Part shown: positions 17,632 to 27,354 of the stretch, piece by piece
How the letters are laid out: each line of letters starts with the position of its first letter
Position numbering within the stretch: the first letter of the stretch is position 1
Assembly: GCA_026707665.1 (NCBI GenBank)
Contig: JAPOWK010000063.1
Span: forward strand, 1 to 42,364
Direction of reading: 5' to 3'
DNA: 42,364 nucleotides
Origin: Chloroflexota bacterium
GTDB lineage: Bacteria; Chloroflexota; Anaerolineae; Aggregatilineales; Phototrophicaceae
Position numbers and translations under genes: made by a program
The notes under the pieces: generated by a model
Seen by the model: only the letters and a program-made list of their open reading frames with translations
Databases searched by the model: none
Told to the model about the DNA's origin: nothing

Positions 17632-17906
17632 CCACGCAGAAGCCGAGAATGCCGAAGGGCACATCCAGGAGACTGAAGGCCCAGCCCACCACACCGGTCA
17701 AATCAGATGACAACCGCCACGCCGTCACCTTCTATATCGATAGGGACCTGTCGGTGCAACTGGATAAAGCCTATTACCTGCGAAAGGCTGAGCAACCCAG
17801 CTTTACCCGCGCCGAGTTCCGCGAAGCGTTGCTGCGCGATGCGCTGGCGCGGGAAGGAGAGATCTTCGCTGACTACGATTGGACACCGGAACATGAGGCG
17901 GAGTGA
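17628..17906 (+). CDS. small ParA partner, ribbon-helix-helix-like
   Basis: A 92-aa protein whose ATG overlaps the parA stop (ATGA). It has a basic, Pro/Lys/Arg-rich flexible N-terminus (about 1-28), then 'AVTFYIDRDLSVQLDKAYY', which fits the beta-strand plus first helix of an RHH fold, followed by 'FTRAEFREALLRDAL' as second helix and an acidic tail. This layout matches ParG/CopG-like centromere-binding partners that repress the operon and stimulate ParA through a floppy N-terminal arm. The inverted repeat at 16736-16762 is the obvious site to test. The family call is from pattern only. Confidence 0.65.
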   Translation: MTTQKPRMPKGTSRRLKAQPTTPVKSDDNRHAVTFYIDRDLSVQLDKAYYLRKAEQPSFTRAEFREALLRDALAREGEIFADYDWTPEHEAE

Positions 17907-18059
17907 CTGACTTCAGCGAGACAATCATGCGGCCGGGGCTGAACCACCTGGACGAGCTTTGAACCAGATACAATAGGCCACCTTAAGAAGCCGATGCCTG
18001 AGTTCGGGGTTACAGCTTGACTGCCTTTTAGCTACCGTAGCGCCTGCAAAGGACTTTCT

Positions 18060-21000
18060 GTGCCAAGAATCTTTGACAACATATCTGAAAAGCTGCTCAC
18101 TGCGTTGCAGAAAACGATGCAATCCGCTGACCGGGCGGATTTTTGCGTAGGATATTTCAATCTCCGCGGCTGGCGGCTTCTACGTGAGGATATCGAGCAA
18201 CTTTCCGGCGGTGAAGAGGGTCATTGTCGCATTCTGATCGGCATGAATCCCACGCCGCGCGAGGAGTTGCGTGAGTACCTCAGCTTAAAAGCCCGCAAGC
18301 CGGTTGATCAGCAGCAGGTGATGCGACGCAAACGACAGATCGTTGAAGATTTCCGGCGCCAACTGGCTATTGGTGCGCCTAACAACGAAGATGAACAGGG
18401 ACTCCGTGATCTCGTCCGCCAACTGCGCTCTGGCAAAGTAGCTGTGAAGCTATTCTTGCAGTACCCACTGCACGCCAAGCTTTATCTGATCCACAAACAG
18501 GATTACAACACACCTACTTTGGCTTTCCTGGGCAGCAGCAATCTCACGCTGGCTGGGCTGTCGAAGCAAGGTGAACTGAATACCGAAATCAGCGATTACG
18601 ATGCTTGTCAGAAGCTGAAAGCGTGGTTCGATGAGCGCTGGGACGATAGATGGTGCCTCGATATCACCGAGGACCTGATTGAGGTGATCGAGACCAGTTG
18701 GGCGCGCGAAGACATGCTCTCGCCCTATGAGCTATATCTCAAGATCGCCTATCATCTGGCGCAAGAAGCGCGCGTCGGGCTGAACCAATTCAAGCTGCCG
18801 CGAGAATTTGCTGATCAGTTGCTGGATTACCAGGCGGCCGCCGTCCGCATTGCCGCACATCATCTTAACGCGCGCGGCGGCGTTTTGCTTGGCGATGTGG
18901 TCGGGCTGGGCAAAACCTTGATGGCTACCGCCGTGGCGAAGATCTTCCAGGATGACAAAGACTGGAAAACACTCATTATCTGCCCACCCAATCTAGTGCC
19001 AATGTGGCAGAAATATCGCGCTGGTTACGGTCTCACCGGTGACGTACTTTCTCTCGGTAAGGTCACCAGAGATTTAGAAAGCTTACCGCGATACCACATC
19101 TTGATTGTCGACGAGAGTCACAACCTTCGCAATCGCGGCACGCAGCGTTATCGGGCGGTACATGATTACATCAGCACAAACGAGAGCCGCTGTATCTTGC
19201 TGTCGGCGACACCTTACAACAAGAGCTATCTGGACCTGTCCGCGCAGCTGCGTTTATTCATCGGTGAAGAAGACGCGCTTAAAGTTCGGCCGGAACAATA
19301 CCTGAAAACAGTCGGCGAAGCCCAATTTAAATACCAGTTCCCAACAGCCCATTCCCGTTCCATTGTTGCCTTTGAGAAAAGCGAATCGCCTGACGACTGG
19401 CGGGATCTGATGCGCCTGTACCTGGTGCGCCGCACCCGCAGCTTCATCGAGAACAATTATGCCGAAATCGACCCGCTTACCGGGCGCCGCTTCATGGAAC
19501 TGGGTAATGGCGAGCGCTATTATTTTCCCCGCCGCGCGCCCAAAACCATCCCGCTGAAAGCCAGCCCTCAGTACCAGCGGCTGTATTCGGACCAAGTGGT
19601 TGAGTTGGTGAACGATCTGAGCTTGCCGCGCTACGGCTTGGGTCAATATGTCGACGGCAGACAAGCCGATAAAGCGTCCGCGAGCGAAAAGCAGCAAATC
19701 GAGAATCTGTCTCGCGCCGGCAAACGCCTGATGGGCTTCTGCCGCACCAACCTGTTCAAGCGGCTGGAAAGCAGTGGCAAGTCATTTCTGCAATCGGTCG
19801 ACCGCCATATCGCGCGCAATCACGTCTTTCTGCATGCGATTGAGAACGATCTGGACCTGCCTATCGGCTCGCTGGATGCCCATATCCTCGATCCCGATAC
19901 CCAAGACGAAGATAGCGATTCCCATTTTGTTGCCCTTTATTTGGACGAAGATAGCAATTCGAATGATGACACCGACAGGAACCAGCTTGTCGAGGACTAT
20001 GCCCAGCGCGCCCGTGCGGCCTACGCCTTATTCAGGGGCCGCTATAAAAGGCGCTTCAAGTGGCTGCGCGCGTCCCTCTTCACCGACATCTTGGGCAGGG
20101 AACTGCAAGAAGACATTGATCGCCTAACCAAGGTCATTCAACTCTGTGGCGATTGGAATGTCGCCGAAGATACCAAGCTGGCTGCCTTGCACCAACTCAT
20201 CAGCGCGGATCATGCGGGAGAAAAGCTGCTGGTCTTTTCCCAGTTTGCCGACACCGTCCGTTACCTGCAGGATGAGTTGACCCGACTGGGCGCCAGGGAA
20301 CTTGAGGCGGCCACCGGGCAACACGATAATCCCACCGCTCTGGCGCAGCGCTTCAGCCCGGCGAGCAACGAACTGAAGCGGAAACCAGCCAATGAGGTAC
20401 GGATCCTGCTATCGACCGATGTCCTGAGTGAAGGCCAGAACCTCCAGGACAGCGCCATCGTCGTCAATTATGACTTGCCCTGGGCCATCATTCGTCTGTC
20501 ACAGCGGGCTGGCCGTGTCGACCGCATCGGGCAGAAGGCGGAAGAGATCCGCTGTTATTCGTTCATGCCGGCGGATGGCGTGGAAGAGATCATTCGTTTG
20601 CGCTCGCGGGTACGGCAGCGGCTGGAAGAGAACGGGGAAGTCGTTGGATCGGACGAGCAATTCTTCGAGGACGACAAACACGCCCAACAGTTGCGAGACT
20701 TGTACACCGAGAAATCCGGCATCCTCGAGTTGGAAGCCGACAGTGAGGTTGACCTGTCGTCATACGCCTACCAGGAATGGGCAAATGCCACTAAAGACAA
20801 TCCGCGACTGAAGAAAAAGATCGAGGATTTGCCTGATGTGGTTTATTCGTCGCGGCGCTATCAAGGCTCTGTTGACCGCCCTCAAGGTGTCATATCATAC
20901 GTTAAATCAAGTGGTGACAGAGATGACTTGATCTGGCTGGACAAAAATGAAGAAATCGTCACTGAGTCGCAGTTGGCTATTCTGCGCGCAGCGCGCTGCG

Positions 21001-21431
21001 AACCCGATACGCCAGCGCAAGCGCGACATCCATTGCACCACGATCTGGTACTCGCCGGCGTACAAAAGACGCAGGAAGAAGATTATATCGCCGCGACCGG
21101 CGGTCAACTGGGAAGATCAAATAGCACCGGACGCAGGACTTATGAGAAACTGAAGAAACATATCGAAGCGCTCAAAGCAGACATGCCGATCTTTGGCCTG
21201 CCGGAGGGACTGGAAGCGGCAATTGACGACATCTATCGCTACCCGCTGCTGGAATCGGCGCGCGACCGGCTGAATCGCCAACTCCGCGCCTCGATCTCGG
21301 ACGAAGACCTGGCGGAGTTGGTGATCGGCTTATGGCAAGATGATCGTCTGAGCAGGAAAATCGCAAGCGGCGATGAGGGCGAACCGCGCATCCTCTGTTC
21401 GCTTGGCTTATTTAACCTATCCGGGGAGTAG
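18060..21431 (+). CDS. PLD-nuclease / SNF2-family translocase fusion
   Basis: An 1123-aa protein starting at GTG 18060, with AAGGA six bases upstream. Residues about 1-215 form a phospholipase-D-like nuclease domain with the half-site 'HAKLYLIHKQDY' (His138, Lys140) and 'FLGSSNLT' (157-163). One HKD motif per chain implies a dimeric active site. Then comes an SF2 SNF2-type motor: 'LLGDVVGLGKT' (276-286), 'LIVDESHNLRNRG' (DESH 351-354), 'LLSATPYN' (381-388), and in the C-terminal lobe 'LSTDVLSEGQNLQDS' and 'QRAGRVDRIGQ' (about 814-824). Six bases separate it from a large adenine methyltransferase, so the pair resembles a restriction-modification system in which this protein translocates and cuts. 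DISARM DrmD and DrmC are relatives of its two halves, but drmA and drmB are absent. Confidence 0.85.
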   Translation: MPRIFDNISEKLLTALQKTMQSADRADFCVGYFNLRGWRLLREDIEQLSGGEEGHCRILIGMNPTPREELREYLSLKARKPVDQQQVMRRKRQIVEDFRRQLAIGAPNNEDEQGLRDLVRQLRSGKVAVKLFLQYPLHAKLYLIHKQDYNTPTLAFLGSSNLTLAGLSKQGELNTEISDYDACQKLKAWFDERWDDRWCLDITEDLIEVIETSWAREDMLSPYELYLKIAYHLAQEARVGLNQFKLPREFADQLLDYQAAAVRIAAHHLNARGGVLLGDVVGLGKTLMATAVAKIFQDDKDWKTLIICPPNLVPMWQKYRAGYGLTGDVLSLGKVTRDLESLPRYHILIVDESHNLRNRGTQRYRAVHDYISTNESRCILLSATPYNKSYLDLSAQLRLFIGEEDALKVRPEQYLKTVGEAQFKYQFPTAHSRSIVAFEKSESPDDWRDLMRLYLVRRTRSFIENNYAEIDPLTGRRFMELGNGERYYFPRRAPKTIPLKASPQYQRLYSDQVVELVNDLSLPRYGLGQYVDGRQADKASASEKQQIENLSRAGKRLMGFCRTNLFKRLESSGKSFLQSVDRHIARNHVFLHAIENDLDLPIGSLDAHILDPDTQDEDSDSHFVALYLDEDSNSNDDTDRNQLVEDYAQRARAAYALFRGRYKRRFKWLRASLFTDILGRELQEDIDRLTKVIQLCGDWNVAEDTKLAALHQLISADHAGEKLLVFSQFADTVRYLQDELTRLGARELEAATGQHDNPTALAQRFSPASNELKRKPANEVRILLSTDVLSEGQNLQDSAIVVNYDLPWAIIRLSQRAGRVDRIGQKAEEIRCYSFMPADGVEEIIRLRSRVRQRLEENGEVVGSDEQFFEDDKHAQQLRDLYTEKSGILELEADSEVDLSSYAYQEWANATKDNPRLKKKIEDLPDVVYSSRRYQGSVDRPQGVISYVKSSGDRDDLIWLDKNEEIVTESQLAILRAARCEPDTPAQARHPLHHDLVLAGVQKTQEEDYIAATGGQLGRSNSTGRRTYEKLKKHIEALKADMPIFGLPEGLEAAIDDIYRYPLLESARDRLNRQLRASISDEDLAELVIGLWQDDRLSRKIASGDEGEPRILCSLGLFNLSGE

Positions 21432-21437
21432 AAGAAG

Positions 21438-24400
21438 ATGGCAATGGACCGTACAAAGGCACGCGACTTATTGCAGGCATTCGAATTTGAGAAACTACTT
21501 ATCGAAATTGGGTGGGAGAGCGTTCCGCCAGCGCCGCCAAAAGACGTTGGCAACACCGGTTACCAATATCGACTCATCTCGGAGACTGTCTTTGAAGTGT
21601 TTCCCGAGAATCCCCGCACTAACGCACTGCCGAACGCCAGTATGCGGGCAAAGATCCACAAGCAGATTGAGCAAATATCGTTCGAAAACCTCATTATCTT
21701 CCTCGACAACGACAAGAATCGCACACAAAGCATCTGGTATTGGGTCAAACGAGAGGATAATAGAAAGCGCCCGAGACCACACGAATATTGGAAAGAGCAG
21801 CCGGGCGACCTTTTCTTAAGCAAGGTCGCAGACATGGTCATTGAAATGGGTGACCGGCGTGCCGATGGCACTCTCCCGATCACTGAACGTACCAAGCGAT
21901 TTGCTAATTCATTCGATATACGGCCCGTCACCAAGAATTTCTACAAGGAATTCAGCGGACTGCGAGAAGATTTTGGCAGCATGATTCAAGGCATTCCTCG
22001 TGAGTCAGATCGACTACTGTACGCCTCGGTGCTGCTCAACCGCTTGATGTTCATCTACTTTCTGCAAAAGAAGGACTTCATCCAGAATAACGGGAACTAT
22101 CTCGATGCCAAGCTGAAAGAAAGCAAAAGGCATGGACCCGATCGCTACTACAACGAATTCCTTGAGGCGCTCTTCTTCGAGGGGCTCGCCAAACCGGAGC
22201 GTGAGCGCAGCGAGGACGCAAGACGCTTGCTGGGCAAGATCCCCTATCTGAACGGCGGTCTCTTCATTCGCCACAAGCTAGAACTGGATTACGATGCGAT
22301 TCGCATTCCCGATATAGCCTTTGAAAACGTCTTGCGTCTCTTCGGCGAGTATTCCTGGTATCTCGATGACACACAAGGAGCGGACGACAATGTCATCAAC
22401 CCTGATGTGCTGGGTTATATCTTCGAGAAATACATCAATCAGAAAGCCTTCGGCGCCTATTACACCCCCACCGAGATCACCGAATACCTCTGCAAGCGGA
22501 GCATACACGCCGCCTTGCTACAGCGGGTCAATCAGTACAGCAATCGACAATTCAGATCCTGGGGTGATGTTAAAGAGCGACTGGACGCCAGGCTCTGCCG
22601 CCTGCTCTTGTTTGAAATCCTGCCGAAGTTGTCCATTTTGGATCCGGCTTGCGGCTCGGGCGCTTTCCTGGTGGCGGCGCTCAAGAATCTGATTAATATC
22701 TACAGTGCCATCTACGGTCGAATAGACTTTTCCAATGATGCCCTACTGCGGGATCACAAAGATGAGATCACAAGCAAACACCCGTCGCTGCATTACTACA
22801 TCCGCAAACAAATCATCGTGGATAACCTCTACGGCGTGGACATCATGGACGAGGCGACCGAGATCGCCAAGCTGCGACTCTTCCTTGCTTTGGTGGGGGT
22901 GGCGCAAAAGCTGGATGACCTGGAGCCGCTGCCTAATATCGACTTCAATATCATTAGCGGCAATTCGCTAATTGGTTTGCTGAAAGTGGACGAGGTGCGC
23001 TTTGATGACAAGAAACAAATGCAATACATGTTTCAGGATAAAAAAGCGGAGGATTACCGGCGGGAAGTGGCTGAAAAGAATCGGCTCGTCCGCATCTACC
23101 GCAATGCTACCAGCTTCACGGATGCCCTGGAAACGCTGCGCCGGACGATCGACGAACATAGAGCCGAAGCCTACCGGACGCTGAATGACATACAACTGGA
23201 CGACTTTAAGCACTTGGGCATTCAGTACGAAGAGGCCCAGCTGCAAGGCAACCCGATCAGATACGCACTTGAGACGCAAGACATGAATGCTCTAATTCCA
23301 TTTCATTGGGGATATGAATTTGATGAGATTATGGAGACTCGCGGCGGCTTTGATGTCATTATCACCAATCCACCGTGGGAGATATTCCAAGCGGACCAGA
23401 AGGAGTTTTTTGGCCAATACGATAATTCGATCAAGAAAAAGAAAATGAGCTTACGCGACTTTAAGGCGATACGCGACGAGTTACTTCTCGATCAAGAAAT
23501 CTCGAAGGATTGGTTGCATTATGAAAGCGAATTTCCTCACCAGCGCGCGTATTTCAAAGAAGCGCCTCAGTACAAGTACCAGAATGGGGGGAAGGTCAAT
23601 CTATTCAAAGTGTTTTTGGAACAATGTTTCAATCTTCTCCGGGATCAGGGAACCTGCGGAATCGTTCTACCTTCCGGTTTCTACATCGACAAGGATAAGA
23701 AAGACCTGCGAAGGTTGTTGTTTGAAAGAACTAAAGTGAGCGGACTGTTTGGATTTGAGAATCGGAAAAAGATTTTCGAAGATGTGGACAGTCGATTCAA
23801 GTTTGTCGTGCTGACATTTATGAAAGGGGGACAGACACAGAGTTTACCAGCTGCCTTTATGCGCCATTACGTGAGCGAACTTGATGATTTTCCCAGGGAA
23901 GATAGCATCGTAATTGATGTTCCCTTACTGAAGCGTTTATCACCTAACTCTCTTACGATAACCGAGTATAACAATCAGCTGGAAGTACAGTTGGCAAAGA
24001 AAACCCAACAGTTTCCCTTGCTTGTAGAAGAAATCTTCGGCACATGGAATATACAACTCACGACGGAGTTTGATAAATCCAAGAACGACGACATATTTTA
24101 TCCGCACCCCAGTATTGACCGACGACCGCTGTACGAAGGTCGAATGATATCGCACTTTACACACCAATTTGCTCACGTATCGAAGTTTGTGGATCTTGAG
24201 GAAGGTGAGGGTAGATTACGGGGAACGAAAGGCAATAAGTCCGGTTTCGCATTCGAAGAATATAGACTAATTCACCGCCGAGTTACAAATCAAACAAATG
24301 ACCGTTCGCTCTTGTGTTCAATCATTCCCCAAAACTGCTTTTGCGACAACTCTGTTAATTATGTCATTCCATCCGGATACACAAGCGCGGATCTTTTCTT

Positions 24401-24806
24401 TGTGAGTAGCATGTGGAGTTCATATATTGTCGATTATCAAGTTCGGCGGAAAATCAACAACAACATAACTCAAGGAGTTATGGAGCAGCTCTCAATCCCG
24501 CGGTACAGATCTGAGGATCCATTCTTCGACAGCATCATCCGCCGCGCGGCAAAGCTCATCTGCACGACGCCTGAATTCGACGACTTGGCGACGGAGGTCG
24601 GTTTGGGCAGCCATCACAACGGTGTGACCGATCCAGCGGGACGGGCGAAGCTGCGCGCCGAGTTGGACGGCATCATCGCGCATATCTACGGGCTGACCGA
24701 AGACGAATTCGCCTACGTGCTGAGTACCTTCCCGCTGGTGGCGGATCCGGTCAAGGTAGCGGCGTTGAATGCGTACCGCGATGTTGAGCGAGGAGTCTTA
24801 AGCTGA
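21438..24806 (+). CDS. Eco57I/PglX-like class I DNA N6-adenine methyltransferase
   Basis: An 1122-aa protein from ATG 21438, co-transcribed with the translocase. Around residue 340 it has 'AYYTPTEITEYLC', typical before the methylase core; motif I 'ILDPACGSGAFLVAAL' (about 399-414) binds S-adenosylmethionine; 'YGVDIMDEATEIAKLRL' is motif II/III-like; and 'IITNPPWE' (about 641-648) is catalytic motif IV (NPPW in place of NPPY). The C-terminal third should be the target-recognition region. Bases about 23280-24480, encoding it, are visibly AT-richer than the flanking parts of the same gene, as expected if the specificity region had been swapped. Length and layout fit methylases of type IIG/ISP, BREX PglX and DISARM DrmMI. 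It probably marks self DNA for the neighbouring nuclease-motor. Confidence 0.85.
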   Translation: MAMDRTKARDLLQAFEFEKLLIEIGWESVPPAPPKDVGNTGYQYRLISETVFEVFPENPRTNALPNASMRAKIHKQIEQISFENLIIFLDNDKNRTQSIWYWVKREDNRKRPRPHEYWKEQPGDLFLSKVADMVIEMGDRRADGTLPITERTKRFANSFDIRPVTKNFYKEFSGLREDFGSMIQGIPRESDRLLYASVLLNRLMFIYFLQKKDFIQNNGNYLDAKLKESKRHGPDRYYNEFLEALFFEGLAKPERERSEDARRLLGKIPYLNGGLFIRHKLELDYDAIRIPDIAFENVLRLFGEYSWYLDDTQGADDNVINPDVLGYIFEKYINQKAFGAYYTPTEITEYLCKRSIHAALLQRVNQYSNRQFRSWGDVKERLDARLCRLLLFEILPKLSILDPACGSGAFLVAALKNLINIYSAIYGRIDFSNDALLRDHKDEITSKHPSLHYYIRKQIIVDNLYGVDIMDEATEIAKLRLFLALVGVAQKLDDLEPLPNIDFNIISGNSLIGLLKVDEVRFDDKKQMQYMFQDKKAEDYRREVAEKNRLVRIYRNATSFTDALETLRRTIDEHRAEAYRTLNDIQLDDFKHLGIQYEEAQLQGNPIRYALETQDMNALIPFHWGYEFDEIMETRGGFDVIITNPPWEIFQADQKEFFGQYDNSIKKKKMSLRDFKAIRDELLLDQEISKDWLHYESEFPHQRAYFKEAPQYKYQNGGKVNLFKVFLEQCFNLLRDQGTCGIVLPSGFYIDKDKKDLRRLLFERTKVSGLFGFENRKKIFEDVDSRFKFVVLTFMKGGQTQSLPAAFMRHYVSELDDFPREDSIVIDVPLLKRLSPNSLTITEYNNQLEVQLAKKTQQFPLLVEEIFGTWNIQLTTEFDKSKNDDIFYPHPSIDRRPLYEGRMISHFTHQFAHVSKFVDLEEGEGRLRGTKGNKSGFAFEEYRLIHRRVTNQTNDRSLLCSIIPQNCFCDNSVNYVIPSGYTSADLFFVSSMWSSYIVDYQVRRKINNNITQGVMEQLSIPRYRSEDPFFDSIIRRAAKLICTTPEFDDLATEVGLGSHHNGVTDPAGRAKLRAELDGIIAHIYGLTEDEFAYVLSTFPLVADPVKVAALNAYRDVERGVLS

Positions 24807-24890
24807 CGTCGGTACTGGTCCGAAACCACCTAAAGCTGAACAGGTGCGCCGTGCTCACATTTCCAGTGGATAATGTGGGCTCGCTATCGA

Positions 24891-24920
24891 CTGACATACC
24901 GGTAACTAACTTGCTATACT
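24891..24920 (+). promoter_or_regulatory. promoter of the GHKL/receiver operon
   Basis: CTGACA (24891-24896), an 18-base spacer and TATACT (24915-24920) precede the ATG at 24962. A hairpin-forming sequence (CACATT at about 24856, AATGTG at about 24872) lies just upstream. The module therefore seems to have its own transcription start, independent of the methylase gene before it. Confidence 0.6.
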
Positions 24921-24961
24921 AAAGCACTCCATTTTGCACTTGATAATGAGAAGCCAAATGC

Positions 24962-27346
24962 ATGATTGAGAGTGACGAAAGACTTCAGTTTTCAGTAGAT
25001 AGTAGCCTACTTCTCCAGCTAAGCGAGCGATTAGTATCTAAGCCTTCTGTAGCCTTGGCTGAACTCGTCAAAAATGCCTACGATGCCGACGCTACCCAAG
25101 TGCTCATACTTATGCAAAGCATTGACAAACCTGGTGGCACAATCTTCATTGAAGATGACGGCCATGGGATGACATTTGAAGAAATCCAGACTAACTGGAT
25201 GCGAATTGCAACCACAATCAAACACGATAATCCCAAATCCAGGAAATACAGTAGACCCGTAACTGGAGAAAAGGGAATCGGCCGACTCGCAGCTTGGCGA
25301 TTAGGCAGAAGTTTGACTCTGGAATCCGTGGCGTATCGCGAAAATGAAAAACGGAAAGAAGCCGTCACTGTCAAATTCGATTGGAGAAACTTCAAAGAAG
25401 GCGTGGATATAGCAAGCGTCCCTGTAAATTACAGACGTTCGACTGTGGCGGATGATCGACCTACTGGTGTCATTCTCACCATCGAAAATGCCAGAGATGC
25501 TTGGACTCCGGAAGAAGTCGCATCTCTAAAGCGCGACTTGCTGAGCTTGCAAGCGCCCTTTCCGGAATTGGTTCGCCAAGCAAGCGCCCGGAAAGGTGGT
25601 ACCGACCCTGGCTTTACCTTAGAAGTAGATATTGGTGAGTCTGAGGGGCTTGAGGTGTTCTCAGGTGATTTGGTGGACGATTTCCTTAGTCTTAGCCGGA
25701 TCCATCTAGAGGGCTGGGTAGATCAGGAAGGGACTGCTCATTATCGCCTCAAGATGCGAAATGAAGACGGTCTGCATGAACTGACAGCCGAGAATGAAGA
25801 TTATTGCGAGCTGCAAAATGTCCGGTTCCAACTGTACTACTTTTCGGAGCGGGCGATAGACTTTTCCAGTTCTAATTTGGGAGTGCGAGACTTTCGGAGC
25901 ATTGTTAAAAGGGCTAGTGGCGTACGAGTGTACCTAGACGGTTTCAGGGTCTTTCCTTACGGAGAAGATGGTGATGACTGGCTAGGTCTGGATTACTATG
26001 CCAGTCAAAATGTGGATATGGCTACTAACGTCCATATACCAAAGCTGATCACAGATATGGATCGCCAGATTCGAGCTGATGCCAAAGAAGCTGGTGGTTC
26101 CCATAGGCCGTTTCTGCTGATTCCCCGCAACAAACAGGTTTTTGGAGCAGTAATTCTTCAGCAAACACGTGCTAACGAATCAGAACGCAACGATATCGAG
26201 ATTAAGACAACCCGAGAGGGGCTGGTAGCAAACCGAGCATTTGAAAAGCTAGTGCAATTCCTGCAGGGTGGAATTTACTGGCTAACAGTGAAGCACTTTG
26301 AATCAACGAGGGCAGAACGCGCTGAAGCCCAACAAAAGCACGAAGATATGGTTGAAAGCCGACGCTCAGTCCCCGCAATAATTGAGGGAGTACGCACGGA
26401 AATCAAATCGTTGACAGTCGAGCTCTCTACTTTTTTTACAGAATCTGTGGTTAATGGGAAATCTACGACGCATGTTGTGCCGGATGTTGAGCCGGATGTT
26501 GTTGAACGTGTACTCAATCACATAGAAGAAGGGATAACGAACCAAATCAGGGTTGTTCTAGAATCTGCCAATGAGCAGCTGCGAGAAGCTAGCCAACGTT
26601 CACGTCAAGAAAGAGAAGAGACAATATCTTACATGGCTATGCTCAGGTTGCTTGCGTCAGCAGGAACTTCATTACTGCTGATGCAACATCAGATACAGGC
26701 TCTTGTCGACCAAGTCAATTACGTTCAACATTCGCTGGGTGACCTACGAACTGAAATTCCTGAGGCAGTCGGAGAACGCTATGACGAAATAGTGCGAGAC
26801 GTGAGCACTTGGCATGATCTAGTTACCGACCAGTTATCGCAACTAAGCTTTATCTTATCTCCCGATCATCGGCAACGTCGACGTCGCCATGCCTTACGTG
26901 AAGTGACCGAAAACGTGCGGAAATCGTTGCAATTTTATATGGGGAAGAATCACGTAGAGTTCATAAATGACGTTCCTGCAGGTCTTAGAACGCCTCCGGT
27001 ATATCGTGCAGAACTCTACACCGTGTTGCTCAACATCCTGACCAATGCCCTGAAAGCCGTGGACCATCAGTCAGAACGTCGGATATCCGTCGTTGCTGAG
27101 AGATTAAATGACTATTTGTATATCCGAATGTTAAACACGGGTGTACGGATATCGTCTCGAATGCGAAAAAAGGCTTTTGAACCATTTCAGAGTGAAAGTG
27201 TCCCTAATCTGACACTGGGGACTGGGACAGGGCTCGGTCTTACTGTTGTAAGAGATACTGTGGCATTTTATGAGGGAGAGACCCGGTTTATTGATGTGGA
27301 GCCTCCGTGGCAAACTGGAATTGAGATTACGATACCTTACCGATAG
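24962..27346 (+). CDS. double GHKL ATPase: Hsp90/MORC-like N-domain plus histidine-kinase-like C-domain
   Basis: A 794-aa protein. The N-terminal ATPase (about 1-200) has the Bergerat motifs 'LAELVKNAYDADA' (Glu34, Asn38), 'IEDDGHGM' (63-70) and 'TGEKGIGRLAAWRLG' (101-115), as in Hsp90/MORC-type ATPases. A middle domain of about 250 residues is unassigned. A long alpha-helical, probably coiled region (about 440-600) contains 'LLMQHQIQALVDQV', where His576 sits where a phosphoacceptor (H-box) would be. The C-terminal histidine-kinase ATPase has 'LLNILTNALKAV' (N box, about 690), a degenerate G1 'LNTGVRIS' (Asn in place of Asp) and a good G2 'TGTGLGLTVV'. It has no membrane segment, so sensing is cytosolic. 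The receiver gene begins 8 bases later. Likely an internal sensor kinase of a defence or stress module. Confidence 0.8.
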   Translation: MIESDERLQFSVDSSLLLQLSERLVSKPSVALAELVKNAYDADATQVLILMQSIDKPGGTIFIEDDGHGMTFEEIQTNWMRIATTIKHDNPKSRKYSRPVTGEKGIGRLAAWRLGRSLTLESVAYRENEKRKEAVTVKFDWRNFKEGVDIASVPVNYRRSTVADDRPTGVILTIENARDAWTPEEVASLKRDLLSLQAPFPELVRQASARKGGTDPGFTLEVDIGESEGLEVFSGDLVDDFLSLSRIHLEGWVDQEGTAHYRLKMRNEDGLHELTAENEDYCELQNVRFQLYYFSERAIDFSSSNLGVRDFRSIVKRASGVRVYLDGFRVFPYGEDGDDWLGLDYYASQNVDMATNVHIPKLITDMDRQIRADAKEAGGSHRPFLLIPRNKQVFGAVILQQTRANESERNDIEIKTTREGLVANRAFEKLVQFLQGGIYWLTVKHFESTRAERAEAQQKHEDMVESRRSVPAIIEGVRTEIKSLTVELSTFFTESVVNGKSTTHVVPDVEPDVVERVLNHIEEGITNQIRVVLESANEQLREASQRSRQEREETISYMAMLRLLASAGTSLLLMQHQIQALVDQVNYVQHSLGDLRTEIPEAVGERYDEIVRDVSTWHDLVTDQLSQLSFILSPDHRQRRRRHALREVTENVRKSLQFYMGKNHVEFINDVPAGLRTPPVYRAELYTVLLNILTNALKAVDHQSERRISVVAERLNDYLYIRMLNTGVRISSRMRKKAFEPFQSESVPNLTLGTGTGLGLTVVRDTVAFYEGETRFIDVEPPWQTGIEITIPYR

Positions 27347-27354
27347 GACGAGAA

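Noticed and set aside
18060..24806. Complete DISARM or BREX system
   Set aside because: drmA and drmB (DUF1998), and BREX brxC/pglZ genes, are absent from the window. Only a PLD-SNF2 fusion and a methylase are present.
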